A stretch of 64,000 nt of DNA, taken from contig SJOL01004777.1 of the NCBI GenBank assembly GCA_004794785.1, forward strand, positions 323,745-387,744, written 5' to 3'. Positions 56,312 to 64,000 of the stretch are shown piece after piece; within the stretch, counting starts at the first letter, position 1; every line of letters begins with the position of its first letter. The DNA comes from Opisthorchis felineus (taxonomy: Eukaryota; Platyhelminthes; Trematoda; Opisthorchiida; Opisthorchiidae). A model generated the notes under the pieces. It worked only from the letters and a program-made list of their open reading frames with translations, did not search any database and was not told the origin of the DNA. The translations under genes and the position numbers were made by a program.

Positions 56312-59300
56312 TTAGGTCCAATTCGCGTGGATTGATTCACATTTTTGAGACTGCTTATTATACTTATAATTATAATTTCATGTCAATTCCAATCCTCTCC
56401 AGGCGCTTGGGGAGAATTTTCTGGTATCGAACTTTTCCGTACTTACCTCAAAACACAACTTAGACAGAATGAAGATGTGGTAAAGACGCAACCCTGGTAG
56501 TTCTCTTTGCACAACCACGGTGCGCTCCTAGACGTCTGTCAAACATGTAACCGGGCTGGTCTGTTCGCGGACTGCCCGAATCCAGTAGACAGATTTTTCC
56601 ACTGGAGAGTGTATACACACTAGTGCTGAGTTGACTGCACCGGTAAGCAAACAATTTAACTCGTGGAGATAGTGGTTGGGTTGGTGAGGCAAGGTTTCTC
56701 AGGTTTACTGTCATGTCCGATGTAGGTGAGCGATCATTTGCCAGTGACGATGAAAATCGTGCACGGACAAAACATGAATGAATGGACGATTCAGTGTGCC
56801 TGTTTGGTAGGCAAAAAGATCGATACTCCCGGGTGCTTAAGGTCATTCTGATGAATGAGCAGCATCAACCTAATCGGCGGGATGCTGATGCAAACGATGA
56901 CCAACCACTTCAACCGTTCATACTTCAACCCAGATTCTTTCTGTGTCACCTTGTTGATAATTTTCTGCAGCGCTGCAGGCCAACAACTATACCTGCGCGC
57001 GCGCACGACGAATGCCAACCGGAGTGATTTCTTGGTGTGAACCGAACCATTTAATAGAACGTGACGCTGAACAGCCGATCTGCATGTTCTAAGTATTCCA
57101 ATGAGTACCAGGGACAGTTTTACACCCATGACCTTCACCAGAACACAGAACAGAGTCTAAAACAATGGTAGGTTACACGGAACGGCGAACTTCCAGGGCA
57201 GGGAACAAACGAAAACAGGATGGTTGTTTATAAAGTTAGAAATCACTTAAACACAGTTAAGGAGTGGTCTTAAAAAAGGGGCGAAAATCGGTAGTTTAAA
57301 ATACGCATGAAAGGCAGTTTTAAGTGCATTTTGAATGATAGCACCATATTGCTTGGGACTTGCTTAAAACAGAGCCTTCAAACTCAATTTCCAAGTGTGA
57401 CGCAATATTACAAAGTATGATTACACATGGAAGATGTATAATGCATCTGAGCACTATCAGTCATTCTGACAATAAACTGGAATCATTGGGTGGATAGTGT
57501 TGAAATTAGTATAGCTGACTTAGATAATCAGTGGAACGAATTTCATATGCGTTGAATGTCTCTTCAGCTGCAGATTAGCGCTTTTCCGCACTAACATGGT
57601 TGCTTCAATCAAGCTACTGAAGGTCACACAGTGACCAGTGGTGAATGATCAGAAATCTTCATTTCATTGGATAATCTATTCTCGTGGAGGACCTGATAGA
57701 TGCTAAGTTACGGGTCTGAAATTCAACCGAATGCTCAAGCTGATGACGTGATCGGATCTCGAAGAATCAGGTAGCCACACAAGAATCGGACAGCTGACTC
57801 TGATGAAAGTTTCATACCAGCTAGGCACCACGCGCCTGCCGAACACCAGGCATAAGTCGGATTAATGGCCCAGTCAGCTGTTGACTAATTTGGGCAATCA
57901 TCTAACAACTGGTGAATAGTGAAAACGTTTCATCTGAATGATCATGGATTCACATGGGAGACCTTATAACTATCAAGTCACTGGCTTGGACTGTAAATAG
58001 ATATTTTGGACGCTGGCATACTTAGTGCTGCTTCCCATGGTGACAGGTAAACACGATGGTGGGATATCTGAACAAAACCGCACGATTGTTCACGCCACAG
58101 CACTGAACGCTGACCTTTGTCCCGCCTCGTCCTCGTGTGCTTTTGATCCAGTTGTAGTCCTATTCTCTAATCTAGTGAGATCCCCAGAAAAGTATTCCAA
58201 CGTACTGGGTATAGAAGGCTATATACGTCTGTCAGCAGAAAGAACGATTTTGTGGTTGCCTTGAGACCAGAGGTAATGAGCCCAATCAGAATGTTATCCA
58301 CAGGCACGTGGGCCGCATATGTATAGCGCATTTATCTACAAAGGTCCAGCGGGGAAAAAAATCGAAAAAAAATATTGTAATCTCTCCCAACCTAACATCC
58401 TCCACGGCTGAGCTTATTTCAAATTGATGCTCCCGTTTTTCACCGTGTAGTGTTTCATCTCTGGTTTTCGGTTCTGAGGAGATCTGTTAATTTTTGACCG
58501 AAACACAATTCAGTTTACCCACTAGGAACAGTGGTATGCGAAAATATGGGTGGTCTTACAGTTTTTTTCATGGAGCGTATGATGGCGTGAAATTTCAGAT
58601 TCCTAAGTTCAACACTAATATGTTGTTTGTACAGTGAGTTGTGAGTTTTCCTCTCGGCTGCATGCATGAGTAGCCAACAGGCCGACACTCGTATTGTGTG
58701 GCAAATTTACATGCGTTACTGGATGCGTGCAACTGGAAGTGATACAATCAGGTTTTAATCCACGCTGCTTGTAAGGCGCCGTAATACTTCAACCCCACCA
58801 TATGGACTCGGTCACTGCAAACGGAACGCCGAAGTTTGTGCTTTCTTGTCGCTCTGTTGGTGTTCCTTTCGAAAAGCAGCCTCTTTTTCTTATTCGGCTT
58901 ACTGCTAAGTGTAATACAAAAAAAAAACCTTCTGAGGCTTTCCAAATAGGCATTCTAGGTCAGTCAAAATACAGTCGGTCATTCTGATTCAGACTAGCAG
59001 ATCAACTTAAGCCATATATTCCAAGTGAGTGGAAAGTAAAAACAATTAGCCTGATACCCATTTTCACTTATGGATCACACTATTTTGCTTCCTGTTGTCT
59101 ACACTGACAGGACGGTCGCCTATGTTTATTGGAGAGAGTCCGTATCGCCCGATTTTCAGTTAATGCTGTCGGTTCTTCCCTATTTTAAAGAACCTCGTAA
59201 GGCTTGGTGTCAGAACCCGCCGACAAATACGGAGAAAACAGGATAATTAGTTCCGTTCAAACTGAATGGGATTCAGTATAATTCGTAGTATGCTCAGGAG

Positions 59301-59376
59301 CTGATCCTACTAACCACCCTGTCCGTGAACCCGGTTGGTCTTAAACGCAAGTATCGTCTTCTCCAGGGTAATGTAA
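56312..59376. other. Intergenic or intronic; weak frames only
   Basis: Overlapping minus-strand frames at 56460-56846 and 56791-57138 and a plus-strand frame at 58025-58264 (protein-like, NADLCPASSSCAFDPVVVLF region) match nothing known. No repeats of the named families. Confidence 0.35.
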
Positions 59377-59616
59377 AAGAGCGGTGATCAGACGGAACAT
59401 ATTTTGGTTGATGCTGTACTAATGGGTTCGGAAAATGCCGAAATTCTGTTTCATCCAGAACTAGTGATATTCAAAGCCCTTGAGACCAGGATAGCCAAAG
59501 AAGTCACGGCTGACCTTGAAAGGTCGCACGCACACACCGTTCTCCCTACTGAAGACAACAATGTATATCCACTGTGTCCATGCACATCCAGCTTGATGAT
59601 ACCGAGATATAACTAG
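59377..59616 (+). CDS. Candidate exon, unidentified
   Basis: A possible acceptor GATCAG precedes a frame open to TAG at 59614-59616. The first 45 residues look like a folded-domain helix/strand pattern (HILVDAVLMGSENAEILFHPEL, then ETRIAKEVTADLER), with protein-like codon usage. Possible donors lie after LER and near AAT|GTATAT. No family recognised. Confidence 0.28.
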   Translation, partial: KSGDQTEHILVDAVLMGSENAEILFHPELVIFKALETRIAKEVTADLERSHAHTVLPTEDNNVYPLCPCTSSLMIPRYN

Positions 59617-59954
59617 GTTGGGAATGTGTACCCTTAGGTAATCTTATCCAACCTATATTTTTCTCCTATATACTCAGCTGCCCTTTGCGCAGGACTTTAG
59701 CTGTGGGAAGCGCTATCACGCGCAAAAGTAACTCGCTGAGAATGGGATCAAGTTGTCAATGTACCATAACAACTGGGCCACTACCTCGAAAACGGAATTC
59801 CATTTGATTTACCACTACGTACAAAGGTGGATGGTGACTGACAGATCTTTCAACGTCTTCAGTTCTGTGAGAGCATGTTTACGGATCATCGCGATGGAGG
59901 CCGGAACTCCGCCTGAAGGCCACCGTTGGGATTGAACTCGGGTTCGAGAACCCG

Positions 59955-60002
59955 AACCTCCTGAAAGCTGAGCGGACAGGCGCAGTCCTCGAATTTCCAC
60001 AA
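59955..60002 (-). repeat. Short hammerhead-family scrap
   Basis: 'caggcgcagtcctcgaatttcc' matches the family segment 'taggcgcagtccccgagtttcc' (stem I and beyond) in minus orientation; nothing else remains. Confidence 0.5.
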
Positions 60003-60625
60003 ATTAATCGTAACATGCGGAGTCGAACACTCAATCACAAACAAAAGTGATGTTAAATTGACACTCAAGTGGATCGCACACTTATTTTGCAGGCCTGTCA
60101 TTATCAGCCTGCCGATTTTCTCAGTACGTGTTCTTTCAATCCTGTGGCTGAACGAAGAGTAGCTACTCTTGGTGCTTTCGTGCTCTGAGTTTTTTGTTGA
60201 TAAATATCTACCCATTTCTTGATTTGTGTACCACATCAGCGATGCGCTACTTCTATAGAGTTCGGCGTACTTTCGCCTACTTCTAGGATTGTGGGTCTGA
60301 AAATTAGGCGACGATCACGGCAAAGATGAAAATTTTCTCATCATGTGCCGGGTCATATCCTTATCCAGTGCAACTGAGGTACAAAAACGATAAAACGTCC
60401 TCATATTCGGTTTAAATGTGCCTCTTTACGATAAAAAACCTCTGAAGAAGTCAACCACCATAATTTACGGGGGGCAATGATTTGCTTTCGATTAAAAATC
60501 GCACGATGAAAATGTCCACATACACCGGCCAGTCCCCCAAGCAGTGCTCCGTGATTGTGGGTCCCGCTGCATGAAAGGACAGGACCATTGGATGCTGGAG
60601 TTGCTACATTCTCGGTGCTGCTTAG

Positions 60626-60848
60626 CTGTCTACTGGAACTAGATGCAAGTGTATCGGCGGTACAAAAAGGTTGGGCATTTTCGTCCGACACCGAAAATTC
60701 CCAATCCGTTCGAGAAGCTATTCACGGAACCCCCACTCTCTATCCAGAGTCACCAGTTCACTTTGGGCTTATCAACACAATCAATCAGGACGAATTTTCC
60801 ATCGAAGAAAGTTCCAAATGTCTTCATACTACCAGCTCAGGGGAATAA
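60626..60848 (+). CDS. Candidate terminal exon, unidentified
   Basis: Pyrimidine-rich acceptor (attctcggtgctgcttag) then 73 codons to TAA-TAG. Codons are strongly protein-like. The peptide is acidic and Ser-rich (SSDTENSQSVREA, INQDEFSIEESS) with a PTLYPESPVHFGL segment. Two other plus-strand frames and one minus-strand frame are open over the same bases, so frame choice rests on codon pattern. No family recognised. Confidence 0.3.
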
Positions 60849-60999
60849 TAGATCCAAACGAGAAATTAAGCTTCCATCTGAGAAGTCATCACTCAAGGAT
60901 CCCGCCAACACGTGACCACGTGATGTGGATTCCATGGATGAAGGATCAGCGGCACTATAACCTGCTTAACTGCGAGTTAGTCAAATTGCTGAACAGGCG

Positions 61000-61155
61000 C
61001 TCATGACCGAACGGCTAAGTGTTCACAATACTATCCAAGGGGGTGGGGTGGCAGGTTCGAAACTCTGCCAATTTTCCAATGATGCATACTGCTGATGATT
61101 CCCATCAAGAATGAAAACAGCTGCACGGTGCTTCTCGACTTTTCAGTACAAGTTG
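61000..61155 (+). repeat. tRNA-derived SINE, family 1, copy 3
   Basis: Box A-like GACCGAACGGCTAAGTGTTC and box B CAGGTTCGAAACTC are about 30 nt apart. The body 'gcatactgctgatgattccca', 'aagaatgaaaac' and 'gacttttcagtac' matches copies at 26931 and 39908. It is truncated before the 'aaatctccatt' end. Confidence 0.72.
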
Positions 61156-62039
61156 GCTTCACTTACGAAACGAAACCACTATTGGGAAAATTTCCAAATC
61201 TCCTCACACTAGCAACATCCAAAATCAACTTCGCATCCCATCGGTATCCTAGGGCTACTGCCAGTCGGGAAATAAGCAGAGTTGACTCACTCTCAAATAG
61301 TAGACAGTGGCCACCGAGCAGCCGAGTATATAGCGAGGCTCCAGGGCACCTTTCCAGATAAGAGTTCGAACACTGCTATTTATCAAAGTGTGGCTGATCA
61401 GTAGTACCTTTAGCTTACAGCTGGAGAGAAGTAGCGTGACTAGCTTCCCAACTAAGCATTCAGTGCCATTTGATTTAGTGTTGCATAGCTAGTCGAGCGA
61501 CGACTAGAGAAACGCCCAGTTACTTCAAGAATGCTTGCCTTTCTGAGTAGTTTACTTCAATTTTCTAGCTCGTGAAGAGAGTTTGGCGTTTCAAACTCAA
61601 TAGCCCTGAAGCACAGAAAATGTGACCTTGAATTGCACACAGTAATATCAGTATGTGCAACTAGGATCATTTCTCGACAGCTCACGTATCAGACAGCAGA
61701 AAAGTGGCTTCCACTGCTTTTGTTAATGTATTCGGTTGTATAGATTACTCACCGTGTTTGTCGCTAATTCCATCAGCCCCCTCGCAACAAAGCTAACTAT
61801 TAGCTTCCAGAAGTTAGCACCGAACAGCAGCTGCATCACAGTATCATCTAGAAGTCGTCTGCGCTACTAAAATTAAACATCAGCTGATTTGTTCGGGATC
61901 ACACCAGGCAATTATTTCATCCCAATACCTCGGACAATCCGTCGTTCAGTTATAACATCATCATCATCATCATCGACAGCATAACATTAGCGCTCAAAAC
62001 TGATGTTTCGGTGTCGAACGACCATGATTTATTTAAAAG
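61156..62039. other. Intergenic; ATC microsatellite, otherwise nothing recognised
   Basis: Contains (ATC)n at 61956-61974 just before the LINE relic. Confidence 0.4.
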
Positions 62040-63250
62040 CCCTATTGTGAACGAAAGCTGACGGATAATGGAAATAATGCTAGCCTACCACAGTCATTCC
62101 GAGGTATCGGAATACGTCTCGGCTCTGCTGCCCGAATGGGCCAAGTCTCATAGGCATACACCAAAACAGCCCGTACTGTAGCCTGACACACACGTCCCTT
62201 GAGATTCAGGGATATACTGATTTGACGCCATAGGTATCTCATGTTACCAAACGCGAATTCAGCCTTGAAGATTCGTGCACTGGCCTCAGCTGTCACACTA
62301 CAATCGTAACATACAACCTCCGCGACATGTAAACGCTCCACAACTTCGAGTGCCTCCATGTATTGTAGGTGGTGTTTTCACTGTCTGCATGTCCCGGAAC
62401 ACCACCTTAAACTTTGTGGGTGCAAAGAGCATGCCAAAAAAAGCAATCCATCTATCTCATCTACAGCCGAGGGCAATGTCGACTGTATATTTCAAATCGA
62501 CAAGATATTCGTCAACAGCTATCTGAAAACCAGGGTTTTGAAGACATTCCAGCGATCGTTTCATTATCTCGTTTATTATGAAATTAAATAGGAATAGAGA
62601 CAGTGGGCACCTCTGACGGACACCACCTTGTGTACGGAAGCTTTGGAAGAGCTCTCCGTATACCCTCAAACCGCCGGAGGTCTGAGGATAAAAGGAATTT
62701 ATTATGCTCATAAATTTTTGGGGCCTTCCTTGATGGAAGGCCCGTGTCAAGCAGAATATACTTGTCGATCAATCCGAATGCACCTTAAAATTCCAAGCGT
62801 ACTAAAACTGTGGGTCGTTTGTACGTACATCGTTATTCTAGCGCCTGGCGGAGTGTGAAGATTTGGTCAACGCAACCCATACCAGGCCGGAATCCCGCTT
62901 GCTGCTCTTGAGCCAGTGTTTCACAAAACACGAATAAGTGACGCCAACGGCCTCGCTAAGATTAGGGTTATGCTGATCCCCTTGTGATTACCACATTCAC
63001 AAAGAGCCCCATTGTTGGAAATGGGCACAATCAGCGATTCTCTCCAGCTGTCTGGGACATTCTACTTTTCCTAAATGCAAGCCAACAGATCAGACGAACG
63101 CTGACTGAGAACTTCACCCCCCATCTTTGAACAATGCGGGTGGTAGGCCATCCGCACCAGGAGCTCAGTGACGCTTGAGAGAACATATGCAGTCATACAC
63201 CTCCGAGGCCGTAGGGGGTTTCAGGTTCACTGTCCAGGATCCTACTTCAG
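62040..63250 (-). mobile_element. LINE relic, reverse transcriptase domain
   Basis: Minus strand, N to C. An APGADG-less approach region is followed by VPDSWRESLIVPI (about 63050), a GNHKGISIT motif, and a degraded Q-GF-PG region with PNLHT (about 62870). Next come FYPQTSGGLRVYGE, then FRTQGGVRQRCPLSLFLFNFIINEIM (about 62590-62660) and LVDLKYTVDIAL, where the catalytic YADD has become YTVD. Finally LKGRVCQATVRAVLVYAYETWPI (about 62150-62210) ends the recognisable part. The order is that of ORF2 of fluke non-LTR elements; frameshifts and the lost catalytic Asp pair show it is dead. Confidence 0.9.
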
Positions 63251-63630
63251 CCGTAAAATCCAAATGAGTGGCAGCGGGTGGCCACAAGGATCGCTGTTCT
63301 AATTATTCGGCCCAACGGTTGAAACGTTCTTCTTTATTCAGAATGGTCCCCTCACTTTGATCCTTGGTGGTTTCGCTCAATGACGGTTTCCGGTCGCAGG
63401 ATCAACCAAAATACTCCTCAGGTTTTCACGGCTTTCTTTCATTTCCTTAGCCTTCCATGTGCACCAGGCATCACGCTCGGTGCGCACGCTCACTTTCGTC
63501 GGGACAAGTTATGTTCGGGACCGGCGGGGACATTTCTCCGAGATTCAAGCAGTGCCACTGTTCTGTTTGTTACCCAGCCTTTAAGGGGCCTGTTAGCGCC
63601 GTGCCACGGGCTGACAGCCTTTCGCTGCCT
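63251..63630. other. Between LINE and SINE; nothing recognised
   Basis: Two overlapping plus-strand frames (63380-63715 and 63457-63747) run into the SINE and are not supported as genes. Confidence 0.4.
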
Positions 63631-63760
63631 AGCTGTTATGTCATCCGAAGGAAGCATGAGGGCCGAGATACTGCCACGTCGCTCAAGCCTAGACTGGAGC
63701 AGTCGAGATGCCTAGGTTGGGTTCGAACCACAGACCTTAACCATTGAGCTATCTCGAGCG
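63631..63760 (-). repeat. tRNA-derived SINE, family 2, copy 4
   Basis: Minus-strand head GCTCGAGATAGCTCAATGG, TTAAGG (box A) and GTGGTTCGAACCC (box B) are unusually close (about 10 nt) compared with copy 1, so the middle of the head is deleted. The body contains 'gtcatccgaaggaagcatg' and 'gagatactgcca', as in the other copies. Confidence 0.75.
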
Positions 63761-64000
63761 TGGACAAAAAACGAGCGCGTCTAAAAAAATCGGCTAAACT
63801 CGCAATGGGAACCCCATAAAAAGTGGGGATACCCGGCTGCACATAAAACGGGCGATAATTTAGGTCACCACTGATTACCATTTGGGGCAGAGCTAATAGG
63901 AAACAATCACCATAACATCTCCAAAGACTTGTGCAACAAACTCCTTTTAGAAATTTTAGAGGCCAAGTAAGAAAATTTTGGCAGGATGACATTAGTGCAC

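Noticed and set aside
1..64000. CRISPR arrays, bacterial operons or phage genes
   Set aside because: No spaced direct repeats, ribosome binding sites or compact gene clusters; the sequence is eukaryotic.

Overview
This window reads as nuclear DNA of a digenean fluke (trematode flatworm), or a close relative. It is about 44-45% GC, sparse in genes, has kilobase introns, contains one 899-nt assembly gap, and is crowded with decayed retroelements. The assignment is an inference from three things: non-LTR reverse transcriptase relics, a Penelope-like GIY-YIG relic, and a family of roughly 293-bp repeats carrying hammerhead ribozymes. I cannot name the species.

One protein-coding gene is well supported. 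Four + strand exons (1070-1168, 4297-4415, 9152-9386, 15401-15756) encode most of a Ras-superfamily GTPase of the RGK (Rad/Gem/Rem) type. Three exons join with matching splice phases and align to Ras/RGK without gaps over the G3-G5 region: DSPG, NKTD, and a VSA in place of T/C-S-A. The first exon seems to carry the P-loop, but it reads GTYDYGMN where GxxxxGK(S/T) is expected. It also does not join exon 2 in frame, so a small exon is missing from my model. The 5' end lies upstream of the window and the CDS ends at 15756.

From 15757 to the end I find no recognisable host gene, only repeats plus a few unidentified reading frames with protein-like codon pattern: 25076-25465 (-), 50682-50879 (+), 55101-55407 (+), 56048-56311 (+), 59377-59616 (+) and 60626-60848 (+). 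A further one, 9629-10124 (-), lies antisense in the third intron. None is proven.

The most interesting content is the hammerhead family. At least ten copies or fragments occur on both strands. The best copies are head-to-tail tandem units of 293 bp, each with a type I hammerhead having a very short stem III (palindromic ACCGGU), as in animal retrozymes and Penelope-associated ribozymes. Several other copies are inverted pairs, including one at 37.5 kb with a ribozyme in each arm. The assembly gap at 47433-48331 abuts a further copy.

Other mobile DNA: a Penelope-like endonuclease relic (5585-5990); four non-LTR LINE relics (25640-26010 +, 32190-33240 -, 42897-43760 +, 62040-63250 -); at least two tRNA-derived SINE families; a four-copy unclassified repeat; and simple repeats.
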